Made by a program: the position numbers and the translations under genes. Below the pieces are notes generated by a model. The model made no database searches. It saw only the letters and a list, made by a program, of their open reading frames with translations, and was not told where the DNA came from. Positions 23,416-36,144 of a stretch of DNA of 64,000 nt are shown one piece after another (the stretch's first letter is position 1; each line of letters starts with the position of its first letter). The stretch covers positions 5,644,136 to 5,708,135 of the forward strand of contig NC_039518.1 of assembly GCF_003672135.1 (NCBI RefSeq), written 5' to 3'. The stretch comes from Ooceraea biroi (lineage: Eukaryota > Arthropoda > Insecta > Hymenoptera > Formicidae).

Positions 23416-25513
23416 TAATCAAGAGCGTGCGCGCTGATCGTCTTGTTGGCGATCTCGCGCGCAGTCCTGGTTCATAAATCAACCAATATTTTATAATCGA
23501 GGGGGCAAGGCTATTTAATATCTCGGGGAAACTTCGCAAACAGAGTTGGAGTTTACGCGATAACAGCAGCGGAGACATTTATTAACAGACGAGCTGAAGG
23601 TTTACATTTGAAAGAAGGCGCATTATGCGAACATTTCGCCCGTGCACCTGCCGCATCTCGGTTGCGAGAGCGAGCGCCGAGTTGCTTTATGATTTCGACT
23701 AGCCAGAATTTTCATTGCCGCGCTGCATCGTAAAACGGAGCACCGCGGGGTCTTCCTATATTAATTTACTGCCATTAATAACGGGTCGCGGCTTTCGGCC
23801 ACCATCACGGTTTTAATACTCGCGCCGATTTTACGGCACGAGACGGAGCACGGAGCCCCGCGTCCCGAAAATATTCCAACGAAACAACGAACTCCGTTAT
23901 ATTTACGTGTTTTGGCTGTAACGCGCGCCTTTTTCTTCCTCTCGTGCACGCGGCCGCCTCCGGGGGGATTACGAGAGTCCTCATTTTGCAGCGCGCGCAG
24001 TTTCACGAGTATTTTATTCCTCGCGTCAATCTCGGCGAGTCACGTTTACCGCCGCGCGCGATTTCGCGCATTCTTATTTTTGCGGATGCAAGCAACGTGT
24101 GCGCACGTACTATCAATTATTACGTATCGAAGATCTCACTTCCATGCGGAATAAATTATCTTCCCGTTTCGAAAACACGACTAATTAAACGGCGATCAAA
24201 TCGCTGGGACCGAAAATAACTAAACACTAAAAAAATAAATGGCGAAGGAAAAGAGAGAGAAAGTGGAAGAGAGCAGGGAGCAGTCTCGTCGTTACCGCGC
24301 CGTGACGTTTGACAATCGATCGACACATTCGTTTTTTTCGTCCGCAAGCAGAGTTACCGCACGCCACGATGGATGGAAGGTGCACACGTGTCGAAGAACC
24401 CGCGGCCACAATGTGCGTGTCCGGCCGGAGTGCGGAGGGGGCGACCCGGTCGTTACGACTTCACGCTGACTTTTGCACGCACAAACTTGCGGGGCCGCCA
24501 CGAGCGTTCGTGCAAATGAAACGTGCAAGCGACCGCCACAAGTCGTGCGGCCGACGACGGGGCGGAGGCAGAGCCGGCAAAACGGAGCGAGCGGAGCTCG
24601 CCTCGAGCCGATCCAGTAAAATTGCGTAGGCAGATTACCCGAGTTGTTACCCTTGCCCATTACTCGCGCGGAGCACTCCGAGCGATTCGCCCGGCCGGCC
24701 AGAAATCAAGGCCCGATCGCGAGATTCCTCGGCTTTCACTCGGCCGATCCGCGCGCACGACGGTAATTCCTTTCAGATTGGTTTTCTCGTCGGGGATACA
24801 CCGAATATTTTGTGATTATCGACGCCGGTGCCCCGTAATGAAACGTTTGTGCGATCGGACCGATTGCGAACGAGTTTGCGCTTGTACGGCGAAGGGGGCG
24901 GAAAAAAAGGTAGGAGGAAAACGCGAGGCGGAGGAATTCTTGTTACACGGATACAACCGGTTCGCCGTTTATTTTCCCCCATCGTGCGAGTACAGAGTGC
25001 GGGGCTACAATTCTGGGTCGCGATGAGAGAAATTCTTCCGGGGCACCCTCCCTCTAACCGCCTGCGCGAGTCTGCTTTGATGCAACGCTCGATCCCCGTT
25101 GCAACTGAACGCGCGTTTTCCCGAAAACCGATCGGTAAACGCGCGCTTTCTCCCAACAGGTGGTCCCACTTTTCGAAGCGCGCGAGCTCCGCGTCGAGGA
25201 GACTGAATCGTGGGAGACCTTTATCCTTTGTGATCCCAGTGAGGCGGCAGATCCTGCGGGATTAACCGAGAGCGGATCGCAGCCTGAGATCCGAGTGCTG
25301 ACGCCGGGCACGCGCTCCACGCTGCGAAATAACGGTACCGGACATCGGACCATCCGTCCGGGATTTTTAAATCTCTCTTTCTCCTTCTGGTTTCCCTCTC
25401 TCTCTTTCTACCGGCTGGACCACGCGCGCCGTATGGCGATCAGCAAGATCAGGCAGGGGAGGAATTCGGTCGCGCTCCCTCGCAACGGATTGTCACACGC
25501 AGGTGGACGCTGC
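23416..25513. other. Apparently single-copy CpG-rich DNA
   Basis: Several open frames of 100-167 codons overlap on both strands between 24290 and 25615. None shows a recognisable domain, and the last runs into element G. It could include an unrecognised exon or CpG island; nothing in the sequence proves it. Confidence 0.45.
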
Positions 25514-25747
25514 CGGCGCACAGTGGGAGAAAAGGCTCTGTTTCTGGACAAAAATCTACCGACAGTCCAATTTTCAACCGGTTTGAAAAATTTTTTTTTA
25601 ATTTACTCGTTGTGAGTTCCTCTACAACTTATTACTGCTAATTTTTCAAGATAAAGCTGAAATTCAAAATGGCGCATCCATTATGGATATCTCCCGTGAT
25701 GGTGAATATATTACCTATATTATCTACGTATATACAGATTTTAAATA

Positions 25748-26605
25748 CAGGGTGGCCCATTTTAATTTATACAGTCGATTTTTTAAAAAACTAAAAGAGA
25801 TACGAAAAAATGTTTCAGATAGACATGTCACGATTTCGAGGGGGACATAAGATGATGCCATTGGTTTGACCTTGAATAGTCGTTTGAAGGTCACGCGAAG
25901 ATCACCTTCAATTTCTTAAATTGAAACCCCAACTTTTTATTGCAAATTCTTATTCTCCATCGAAAAGTAACTTTTGTCTGAAACATTTTTCCGAAAAATG
26001 TCATCTTATGTCCTTAAAATGTCCTCAAAACTCATCTTGAAGATAATTTTAAGGACATAAGATGACATTTTTCGGAAAAATGTTTCAGACAAAAGTTGCA
26101 TGTTTTCTCGCGTAGAATCCGAATCCGTAATAAAAAATACCATGTCTCATTAAAAAAACAATTTCAGAATTCTAACTTCCGGTCTGAAATTTTTTTTTAA
26201 TGAGACATGGTATTTTTTATTACGGATTCGAATTCTACGCGAGAAAACATGCAACTTTTGTCTGAAACATTTTTCCGAAAAATGTCATCTTATGTCCTTA
26301 AAATGATCTTCAAGATGAGTTTTGAGGACATTTTAAGGACATAAGATGACATTTTTCGGAAAAATGTTTCAGACAAAAGTTACTTACTTTTCGATGGAGA
26401 ATAAGAATCTGCAATAAAAAGTTGGGGTTTCAATTAAGAAATTGAAGGTGATCTTCGCGTGACCTTCAAACGACTATTCAAGGTCAAACCAATGGTATCA
26501 TCTTATGTCCCCCTCGAAATCGTGACATGTCTGTCTGAAACATTTTTTCGTATCTCTTTTAGTTTTTAAAAAAATCGATTGTATAAATTAAAATGGGCCA
26601 CCCTG
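25748..26605. mobile_element. Hairpin element F1 (858 bp) with nested palindromes
   Basis: Ends CAGGGTGGCCCATTTTAATT with matching inverted end; TA at 25746-25747 and 26606-26607. Almost the whole element is palindromic around about 26180. Each half contains its own shorter palindrome (ATGTCATCTTATGTCCTTAA and its complement around 26040 and 26320), so a single strand could fold as a three-armed structure. Non-autonomous; TA target and ends suggest the Tc1/mariner superfamily. Confidence 0.85.
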
Positions 26606-26664
26606 TATATAAAATTAAAAAAACAAAACCACAAAAAGCATAAAAAGATAGATAAGAATCCTTT

Positions 26665-26694
26665 TACACACACACGCGCGCGCGCGCGCACATA
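26665..26694. repeat. Alternating purine-pyrimidine tract (AC)n(GC)n
   Basis: About 30 bp of strict alternation (ACACACAC then GCGCGCGC), the sequence type that favours left-handed DNA. It lies in the single-stranded-prone centre of element G. Confidence 0.9.
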
Positions 26695-27191
26695 TCCATT
26701 TTTACATATCTTGTGGTAAAAGGGAGTAAGTATTGCGTTATTAATAAAATACTTTAATAAAGTAAAATTCAGTCACTCGTTAAAAATTGAAATATAGATT
26801 ACGGATTTGTAATTAGCGATCCCAGAAACTTAGATATCAATTTCTGTGCAGATTACTGAATAATGAAAAATTTCATTTTTCTTAACTGCCATATCGAATG
26901 TTATTCTGAATTTAAACAATTTGATCTCAGATTCGCATTTAGTGACTCTAAAAATCTGTATATACCTAGATAATATAGGTAATATATTCACCATCACGGG
27001 AGTTTAATATGTTTGACCACCATAATGGATGCGCCATTTTGAATTTCAGCTTTATCTTGAAAAATTAGCAGTAATACGTTATAGAGGAACTCATAACGAG
27101 TAAGTTAAAAAAAATTTTTCAAATCGGTTGAAAATTGGACTGTCGGTAGATTTTTGTCCAGAAACAGAGCCTTTTCTCCCACCGTGCGGCG

Positions 27192-28783
27192 TGGCGCCAC
27201 TGAAGAAGTAGCGCAGCGCTCAATTGCAGCGAATTCGCGGAAGGAGAGCCCGCACCATCTCGGGAAGATTTCGAAAATCAAGGAAATCGCCTTAGACACA
27301 GGCGTATTTCTTGAGCGGATCTACCGAGGAGACGTCGAGCACGCGGCATTGTTCGTTGTCTTCCCTCTGGAGCGTATTTTCTTCTTCTGTTAGGCGTAGT
27401 TTCTTCTTTTTCGATGATTCTTCTGAAAATCATGAGGAGAGACGAAGATTACGGAAAGATTTATACAGCAGGATTGCATGTACGGTGTGCACAAGGAGAA
27501 GAGTTTAACTGTACGTCACGGCAACGACGTTGCAAATTCGTGCAGCGAACGGTTCGCGTCGTTAAAGTTCTTAACTCATTCGTCGCCGATAAAGTTTTAT
27601 GATAAGTACTTCGTCAATAAAGTACTTTGCCACCTATTTTATACGTAGATAATAAAACTTAACGGAGAGTTTACGGTCTCATTAAGTTATACTACCGAAT
27701 AAATAATCTCTGTTTGAGATTTTTGTGTTTGCGTGGTGGCTCGACGGCGAACCAAGGAACAGGTTGCCCGCCTCGTAATGCCCCGCGGCGAAAATTTCGC
27801 TTAATTTACGAGAAATCGCGTGTTTTCCTTTTTAATTAGCGGGCTTACGTAAGCGTCAATGCGTATCGCTCCCGATAATTAAACATAATTGCCGAATTAC
27901 CCGCGCCAGCTGATTTAAGGGACACGTGCTTAATTACAGGCAGCGGTATCGCTTTGCGCTACATCAAAATTCCTGCATTTATTCGTTGTCGCGTAAACGT
28001 TCAAACCGAGAAGCCTTTTTCGAAAAGGCTTTAAACCGCAGTTTTCGATTTTGCAACGCGCAAACATCTCTCGTGCTCCTCGAAGCGACGTATTCTGGGC
28101 TCTCGACATTCTTACTCGAAGAGATTAGTGTGCGTTTCGAAAACTTTGACCAGTCGTGGCTCGATAAATCTTGACCGCATTGTGGGATCCGCCTGCCAAC
28201 GCGACCGGCTATGCATCCTGACGGGCGCAATTATCCAAGGACAAACGAGGAAGACGGCAGGTGATCCTCGGTCGAAGAAGGTATTAGCAGATACCGCGAT
28301 TTCGTCGGGTCGGCCTGGCAAAAACCTAAACTAGCAAATGCCTAGGATCCTAAGACGCCGGCCTGAGCCCATTCGCCGGTCTCGTCCGCGCCATTTTCGG
28401 GCAGGTGAAACGGAATATCGCGAAATGCGAGAGGAGAAAAAGGATTTGGCTATTCGTAGTCGTCGGACCGAGACGAATCTCGCGGCGAGGAGGCTCTAGC
28501 GAGACTCCCGTCCAGACCGCATGGCCAGATCGATGCACTTTTTTGGCGTTTGATACGTTTAAATAGGAGGATGTGAGGCGACGTGTTGGAAACATCGAAC
28601 GTTTAGCTGCATCCTCGTGGGGATCGGCGATCGTGGCTGCGAACGACGAGCGCAACGAAAAACCGGTAATAATCCACGTTCGGCAAAGCAACGTTTGACA
28701 GACGGCGAGAGATGTCGCCGTTCATTTCGTGCCCGCATCTCAGTGTCATCAAAGCGTCGCGCTTGAAATGCGCGCCAAGTACA
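27192..28783. other. Apparently single-copy DNA
   Basis: CpG-rich, with short open frames on both strands (60-113 codons). No motif, repeat or RNA gene recognised. Confidence 0.5.
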
Positions 28784-28975
28784 TACAGGGTGTCCCATGG
28801 GAAGTTGCTGAAACTAATCAGCTGTCATTTTTAAACGTATGCAGTTATTGAAAAAACAAAAATTGCCTTGGAAAGAGGAAAGTCTGCAGTTTTTAATGGG
28901 TATAAATAAATTTCAGCAAAATGTTTGTATATCAGTTTATTTTATTAATGAAAAATATGCTAATAATCAAGTAAG

Positions 28976-30169
28976 CTAATGATAAATATTTTCAAAGTGT
29001 GCACCATCTGAATTTGTACAAAAATTAATTCTTTTACGAAAACTTGTGAAAACTTTTTCTAACATGTCGTCTTTAATGTTGCTGACGACCTTTTTAATAG
29101 CTACTACTAAATCTGACACTGTTTCTGGATTTCCGGCATAACAATGGTCCTTAATGTATCCCCAAAGAAAGAAGTCACATGGATTTAAATCCGGCGAGTA
29201 CGGTGGCCATTCTAGCCCCCCCTGGGCAAATTTCGGGTATCCCAGACCGATGACTCGATTGCCATAAACTTTATCGATTGTTTCGAAGACCTCCTGGGTT
29301 CGATGTGGTGTCGCTCCATCCTGCATGAAATGAAATCCTCTAACTAGGCCTCTTTTTTTACATGAGGGAAGAATTGTGTTTCGAGAAGCTGCTTGTAACT
29401 TTCACCAGTGACTGTTGATTCGAAGAATTGCAGATAAATTCCTTTTACCGAGATCGCAGCCCATGCTGTTATTTTTTGTCGATGTAAAGGTTTAGCCAAG
29501 GAAACGTTGGGATTTTCCGACCCCAAAAATCTATAATTTTGTTTATTAACATAACCATTTAGCCAGAAATGTGCTTCGTCCGTGTAAATTATCAATTTTG
29601 CATCAAGTTCTCCATCTTCAAGCATTCCATTTATCGTCTTGCAGAATTCCACACGTTTCGTCATAGCGCGTTTGGTTAGTAATTGATGCGATGTTATTTT
29701 ATAGGGATACATTTTCAGGAAATGTTTTAAAATCCTGTGTAACGTTGTTTTGGATATTTCAAGAGCTTGGGCAGCTTTCCGAATGGAAGAATTTGGATTC
29801 TCTTCAAAATACTTCTTAATATCTTCAATGTTTTCTTCTGCAGCTACAGACACAGAAGGACCTGGCAGATCATGTCTACGGTCTTGGATAGTTCCATACT
29901 GCATAAAATTATCGATAATTCTGATAAAAATAACACAAAACATTATTTTAATGCAGATTTATTGCCAAAAAATGGAGTGACGTAACGCATACGTTTAAAG
30001 AAATAATAAATTTTAACCTTTTCAGCGTGTTTTCGCTCTTAACTTTATGTGTTCCGTATTTAGTACGAAACCCCCTGTAAGCGTTGCTATAAACTTTTCC
30101 TCTGGAAAAGAAGCACTCGACGAGATAAATCTTTTCTTCCGTCGTCAGATTACTCATTTTGACGCGCAC
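28976..30169 (-). pseudogene. Transposase of D, two exons, one homopolymer frameshift
   Basis: Exon 1 (30169-30018) encodes an N-terminal helix-turn-helix of DUF4817 type (TTEEKIYLVECFFSRGKVYS). Exon 2 (29920-28976) continues with IIDNFMQYGT, a second helix-turn-helix (IRKAAQALEISKTTLHRIL) and the DDE-type core: IIYTDEAHF, MQDGATPHRT and NPCDFFLWGY. The third Asp follows the second by 47 residues, against 34 in mariners A-C. The frame breaks at a run of seven T (29351-29357, plus strand): VKKEA-stop in one frame resumes as KRGLVRGFHFMQDG in another. A one-base error or mutation there would explain it. The total would be about 364 aa. Labelled pseudogene only because of that base. Confidence 0.88.
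29921..30017 (-). other. Predicted 97 bp GT-AG intron in transposase D
   Basis: Read on the minus strand, the donor is AAAAG|GTTAAA and the acceptor TTTTTATCAG|AATTAT. Removing it joins ...ENTLKR to IIDNFMQYGT in frame. Left in, it introduces a stop and shifts the frame. The donor is weak, but the phase and the conserved protein join support it. Confidence 0.8.
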
Positions 30170-31153
30170 GGACTTGCATCTACCACAACCAGAATAAAAC
30201 TGCGGACACTCAGATGAACGACCGTTAACCGTAAGACCCTTTCTGAAGTCATGGAGGGGAGAACAAATCGTTTACTTTCAGCAACTTCCCATGGGACACC
30301 CTGTACATATAATTACGCTTGATGAACGTCTACAGACAAGTTGCGTTCGTGCAGAAGCCGTCTTGGTCGTGGCGAACGAAGTGTGAAATATTACCGTCTC
30401 TCGCGTAAATATCATCGGAAATATCAGTCGCGCTGCCGGACTGAACCGATAACCGCTTCGCTTTATCAGCACGCTTTACTGCTTGCCACCCACAGAAAAG
30501 ATTTCTGGACTTAATGCTATTACTCTTTAATCTATCATAAAATAAGATCGCTATAGCGACAATCATATTTATTATTGAAAAGAAGCATATTTTAATCTTG
30601 AATAGAAAATTCGAAAATCTAGATTTAAATAATCTTGGTGCTATTCATTAATTTTCTCAGAAGGATTTAAATACAAATTTCTAGCAAGTTCAAAATATTC
30701 TTGATTTAAGAATATTGTGAGATCTAAAAGACATCTTATTCTATTCTTCTAAGAGAATTTGTAGAATCTGCACAAAACGGCCAATATTTATGTGTTGCAA
30801 TCGAAAATCGGGAAAGTCTTTCTGTTATTTACAATGAATAAGTGCAATACTCTACAAGAAATATTAAAAGGTATGGAAATGTCTTATCTCGAATCTTATT
30901 TCTCAAGTAAGTATATTGTACATACTTACTTACATTTCCATATCGTTTAATATTTCTTGTAGAGTATTGCACTTATTCATTGTAAATTTTTTCCGATTTT
31001 CGATTGCAACACATAAATATTGGCCGTTTTATCGGAATAAAGGACGCAGAAGCGCCGAGTCGACGAGCGACTGTGAGAAAATGATGCGTCGACATCGACA
31101 AAGCCTACTATAAAGTGGCGCTAATATCAAAGTATTCTACATACAAGAATATA

Positions 31154-32438
31154 TTGGGTCATTAAGTATGAAACTTTACAAATAGAACATAAACTTTTGC
31201 ATTTGTTGGCACATGGACATGATTTATTTTCAATCGAAGTATGCGCCCATGTTATCTACACACTTCTGCCATTTTAGTGGTAGTTGGTCTATGCCTCTAC
31301 TATAGAAGCCAGGAGTACGGGAATCGATGAAGTCGCGGAAGGCTGTTTCGACTGCCTGTTGAGAATTGAAGAATTTTCCCACCAAGAAGTTCTCCAAATT
31401 CCGGAAGAAGTGATAGTCGGTAGGTGATAGATCTGGTGAATATGGTGGATGACGGAGAGTTTCCAATTCCAACTCCCGTAGCTTTGCCACGGTCAGTCGT
31501 GCAGTGTGCGGTCGAGCATTATCATGCAACAGGATTGGCATTGACCGATTGACCAATTTCGGTTGTTTAATAGCAAGTTGTTGCATCATTTCGTCCAGTT
31601 GCTTGCAATATACTTCAGCCGTTATCGATGTACGAGGTTTCATAAAGTTGTAGTAGATAACACCTGACCTGGACCACCAAACAGTCACCATAAGCTTCTT
31701 CTGTGTAATGTTGGGTTTCGCGTGATGTCTCGGTGGTTCATCAGCGTTCAACCACTGATGTGAGCGTTTACGATTGTCGTAGAGTATCCACTTTTCATCG
31801 CAGGTCACAATTCGATTAAAAAAAGATTCAGTTTTGTGACGGGAAAGCAAAGAAAGGGAAGCCTCTAGACGTTGCGCCTGCTGCGCATCGGTCAATTCGT
31901 GCGGGACCCATTTGTCCAACTTCTTTATCTTACCAATTGCAGCTAAATGAACAATATGGTGGGTATGGAAACATTGAATATCGATGCCAATTCACGTGTA
32001 CTTTGAGATGGATCGGACTCTACTACGGCTCTCAAGTGATCATTATCCACCTTCGTCTTTGGTCTTCCACGTGGCTCATTAGCGAGGCTGAAATCTCCAT
32101 CTCTGAAGTTTTTGAACCAATTGCCCACCGTTGCTTTAGTAGTTGAACCTTCACCAAATACAGCGTTGATATTACGAGCTGTCTCCGACACTGTGGTTCC
32201 ACGGCGGAACTCATATTCATAAATCACACGAATTTTGGACTTTTCCATAGTTCTATAAAAAAGAATCCACCAATAAAACTAATGAAGATATTTGAACAAA
32301 CAAATATGACATTTGAAGAGCGAACATACATCTATCACACTAACCTAACCTGATACTGACGTCTGGCGCCAAATTTGAGATAACAAATGTTAAAGATGGC
32401 GCTTTTACATTTGTAAAGTTTCATACTTAATGACCCAA
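31154..32438 (-). mobile_element. Mariner family B, copy B3, nested in E5
   Basis: 1285 bp with terminal repeats and TA duplication; same site in E as B1 and B2. Confidence 0.95.
31230..32248 (-). pseudogene. Mariner transposase B3, one frameshift
   Basis: Same layout as B2: 101 open codons (31943-32248), the shared one-base deletion, then 229 open codons (31230-31919) holding all catalytic motifs. Differences from B2 include HKTESFFNR and MKPRTS. As the shared lesion is the only break, B2 and B3 must have been copied after inactivation, which fits passive spread with E. Confidence 0.92.
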
Positions 32439-32630
32439 TATAAGCATAAATTTGTATATGTTACTCTTGTCTCAAGACAGTAAGACAATCTTATTTAATT
32501 CGAGAGAGAAGAATAGAAATTACTGATTTAAATTAAAAATTGTTTATTTTCATATTTTTTATACTTGTAACACGATTAAATTAGTCAAGAATATTTTTCG
32601 TCTTGTTATCAGAAATCCTTTCTGAGGGTG

Positions 32631-34968
32631 TGCACACGCAGACCGGACTAGCTGCATGGTCCCTGCTATTTCTCTCGCATGTGGAATTAGAGCAGGAACG
32701 CGCTCGGCTGTGCTCACCTGCGAACGGCTTACATTATAGCGGCAGGTGTCCCATTAAAGGAATTCTTGAAACTAGTTCTGTGCACTGGCGTTGTTGCGTG
32801 TCCGCAACAAGCTCGTGATCCATTATTGGCGGATCGTCAGCGCGACGTTAAATGAATCAGCCATCAAACGCAGGCTGTGCTTGACGTCTCGTATCCGCGT
32901 CCCTCCATCGGCGAGGCCCCGCCGGGGATTTTGTGGATTATGCGTGCCCTCGGGCCGCCAATTTTAACTGCATACACCCGAGTGTCATTATGCAGAGTAC
33001 ATTGCGATGCGGAACTCTAATTGGCAATTATCATAATGCGGCTGTGATAATTTGTTGCAAATTGCTTCGCGGTTGTCGGACGACCGATCGACGATTTCGA
33101 TCTCTTGCTAGTTTCTTTTTTTTCTTTTCTTCGTTTTGCGGCTTCAAGATTATACGTATGTCACACGTATATCGAAATTATATACGTGTGTCACTCGCGT
33201 GTGACGCCCGACGCGTCAGCCGCTTTATTCGCTTTAATTATACTGAATTCTGTTTAGTATTTTTGGATCGCCCTGCGAGATTATTCCAATACTTTTATAT
33301 CGCCGCCACGTGAATGCAACGCGAAATGTAGGGGCTCTGAGTGAAACGCGCGTAAGCATCGCGCATGGCGTAACGGTGACGGCGACGAGGAAGCACGTAC
33401 ATATATCGGAATAATTGCCGTCCTTGCTATCTTATTATTCCTCCACCTTTCATTCTCTATCGAGCATAACGCTGTGCATGAATACGCCGCGAGAGTAAGT
33501 GGCCCGCGGAATTAAAGGAGACTCGGTAGCGATAATTTGCGCGGCGAGCGGGTCTTCTTACGCGAGCGGAAGGAAAAGAGAGGAAAAAGAAAGGGAAAAC
33601 GGTGGCGCTCTTCTCGCTCCGTTCAGCTACAAATTGCATTATCGTGGCAAATGGGCTATTACGTGAATTCCCAATCTAGTTGGCCGGCTCGTTCCGCGTC
33701 TCAATTATTCGTCGACAGGTCGCGGCTTCTGGATGGTTATTCTTCGACGTAACGGATGGGCGCTCTCAATCTGTTTGTACTTTCCTTACGGCCGCGCCAT
33801 GACGCGCCGCCTTTTTAATTTCGCGTAATCAACGTGACAGTGCAATCTTCGTGCGACCATGCAACCACCGGACGTCTCACTGATGTCCACGTCATCAGAA
33901 GAAGCGTCTCAAAATAATTGTGGGCGCAAAAAATTTCTTACAGCTTTTTACCTCTCTTTCTCTCGTTCTTCTTAAGTTTCTCTTGGTCTCTTTCATTCAT
34001 TCTTCTTTTCTTTCTTTCTTTCTTTCTCTCCGAACTTCTTCGTCGAGCGATAATAGTCACCGCGTGACCGCCACAAAACGAGTCGCACCGCGAAATTACG
34101 AAGGACTCACGTCGCAATCTCCGATTTGCAAAATTGCTGATGCTTCCTTTCCTCTCGCTGACAGACGGAGAAACGACTTCTTCTTCGTTGTCCGTTCAAA
34201 TACAGGCTGCATTACGCCGGCAAATAGCCTATTACACAGCCATTGACTCCGGTTTGCGTGCGGAGATGTATTTAAAACGTCTCTCTTTCTCTCTGCCTCT
34301 TTCTCTGTGCTCTGTCTAATAAAAATGTAATGAGATATTTAACGACGTGATGATCTGATGATTAATCACGTTGTAAAATTACGCAAACCGAGTTCGCTAT
34401 AATTAACGTTTGAAAAATATACCTCTACGGTATACTTCGTGCAAAGCATAAAATATTATAACCATTACACACTCCAGGGTGCCTAAAACGAAAAAAGAAG
34501 AAATGCCAATTAAATGTCGCATTCTTCCGATCGCGATTAATTAAAACGATAATTCACTCCGGCGTTTCCTTACTACCGGGACGCAAATACGTCTCTTCTT
34601 CTCGCAGGCACAGCTGCCTCCACGGTTCATCCATCCCGATACCAATTACACGGCCGCGTCAAGCGCACCATTACGCAATTACATTCTAGCGTGCCTCCAT
34701 TACGCGCGGACGGCCGACATAGGATCCGAAGCGTGCGTTGCGTTCGACGATCCTAGTTGTTCCGCAGGCGTGCGGACTTTTTTCAATATCTCAGACTCAC
34801 ACCTGCCGGCCGCCCGACGAGATCCCGGGACTCACCGGTTGAGCCCTCAAGGACTAGAAATAGTCACGACTTTTTTGCACCGTCGGCTAATTCGTTTCGC
34901 AGGCTCCCGAGTGTCATCTGCGCCGACTCCCGACACGTTTCTATCCACCTTGTCCTCGGAGGACCGAA
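32631..34968. other. Apparently single-copy DNA with a CTTT microsatellite
   Basis: No gene recognised. A pyrimidine-rich stretch at 33950-34030 contains about five to six CTTT repeats (34006-34028). Open frames are short, or low complexity around that tract. Confidence 0.5.
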
Positions 34969-35847
34969 CACCCTCAGAAAGGATTTCTGATAACAAGACG
35001 AAAAATATTCTTCACTAATTTAATCGTATTACAAGTATAAAAAATATGAAAATAAAACAATTTTTTATTTAAATCAGTAATTTCGATTCTTCTCTCTCGA
35101 ATTAAATAAGATTGTCTTACTGTCTTGAGACGAGAGTAACATGTACAAATTTATGCTTATATATTCTTGTATGTAGAATAATTTGATATTAGCGCCACTT
35201 TATAGTAGGCCACTTTATAGTTTGTCGATGTCGACGCATCATTTTCTCGCAGTCGCTCGTCGACTCGGCGCTTCTGCGTCCTTCATTCGGATAAAACGGC
35301 CAATATTTATGTGTTGCAATCGAAAATCGGGAAAGTGTTTCTGTTATTTACAATGAATAAGTGCAATACTCTACAAGAAATATTAAAAGATATCGAAATG
35401 TAAGTAAGTATATACAATATACTTACTTGAGAAATAAGATTCGAGATAAGACATTTCCATATCTTTTAATATTTCTTGTAGAGTATTGCACTTATTCATT
35501 GTAAATAACAGAAACACTTTCCCGATTTTCGATTGCAACACATAAATATTGGCCGTTTTGTGCAGATTCTACAAATTCTCTTAGAAGAATGGAATAAGAT
35601 GTCTTTTAGATCTCACAATATTCTTAAATCAAGAATATTTTGAACTTGCTAGAAATTTGTATCTAAATCCTTCTGAGAAAATGAATGAGATAGCACCAAG
35701 ATTATTTTAATGTAGATTTTCGAATTTTCTATTCAAGATTAAAATATGCTTCTTTTCAATAATAAATATGATTGTCGCTATAGCGATCTTATTTTATGAT
35801 AGATTAAAGAGTAATAGCATTAAGTCCAGAAATCTTTTCTGTGGGTG
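34969..35847 (+). mobile_element. E element copy E6
   Basis: 879 bp; slightly long because CCACTTTATAG is duplicated at about 35195-35220. First of four E copies in the 4.2 kb cluster 34969-39131, whose outer flanks share the dinucleotide AA (GAA at left). Confidence 0.92.
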
Positions 35848-36144
35848 TACGTACGCATCCGCGCGAGTATGCGAGCCGCATTTGCTGCTCGGCGCGGGCG
35901 AGTTCCATCGGTTGCATCAGCGAAGCGGATTGCGACCGCGTTCGTACGGTTTCGTCGCTTTTTGACAGAGCTACGTATATACTGACGTGTCTCTGGAGAG
36001 TTGAGGCTTGGTGCATAAGCGGTGCGTTAATGAGTGAATTTATGATTAATTGTGAACGTCACGACATGTCTTCTTCCCACGCGAGAATTCTTCGTTATCG
36101 ATGTAGAGAGATAAAAATGTTGTTACCTATAATGCATGATAATA
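35848..36144 (+). repeat. Spacer S1, copy c
   Basis: 297 bp, same ends as S1a. It shares with S1d a small deletion (CTCTGGAGAGTTGAGG) that S1a and S1b lack, so S1c and S1d are closer to each other. Confidence 0.9.

Larger units (their letters stand above)
25519..27186. mobile_element. Foldback-like element G with nested F1
   Basis: Inverted arms of about 210-230 bp (25519-25740 and about 26950-27186) start CAC(A/G)GTGGGAGAAAAGG. The pentamer CGGCG flanks both ends (25514-25518, 27187-27191) and is a likely target duplication. The interior holds F1 (25748-26605) directly against the left arm, and an AT-rich spacer with an alternating AC/GC tract. Without F1, G is about 810 bp. No coding sequence; the arms carry a few indels. 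Confidence 0.75.
28786..30303 (-). mobile_element. Tc1/mariner-superfamily element D (1518 bp)
   Basis: Perfect 28 bp terminal inverted repeats (CAGGGTGTCCCATGGGAAGT...) with TA on both sides (28784-28785, 30304-30305). Single copy in this window. It encodes a DUF4817-like transposase on the minus strand, with an intron and one frameshift. Terminal bases CAGGGTGTCCC are shared with MITE L (40434-40710). Confidence 0.93.
30487..32630 (-). mobile_element. E element copy E5, solitary, carrying mariner B3
   Basis: The only E in the window without a neighbouring spacer and second E. Trinucleotide TGC is found on both sides. It has the same internal mariner insertion as E1 and E4. It lies 181 bp from element D, with nothing recognised between them. 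Confidence 0.92.

Noticed and set aside
24523..25026. 167-codon open frame and neighbours in GC-rich DNA
   Set aside because: Several overlapping frames on both strands, as expected from base composition.
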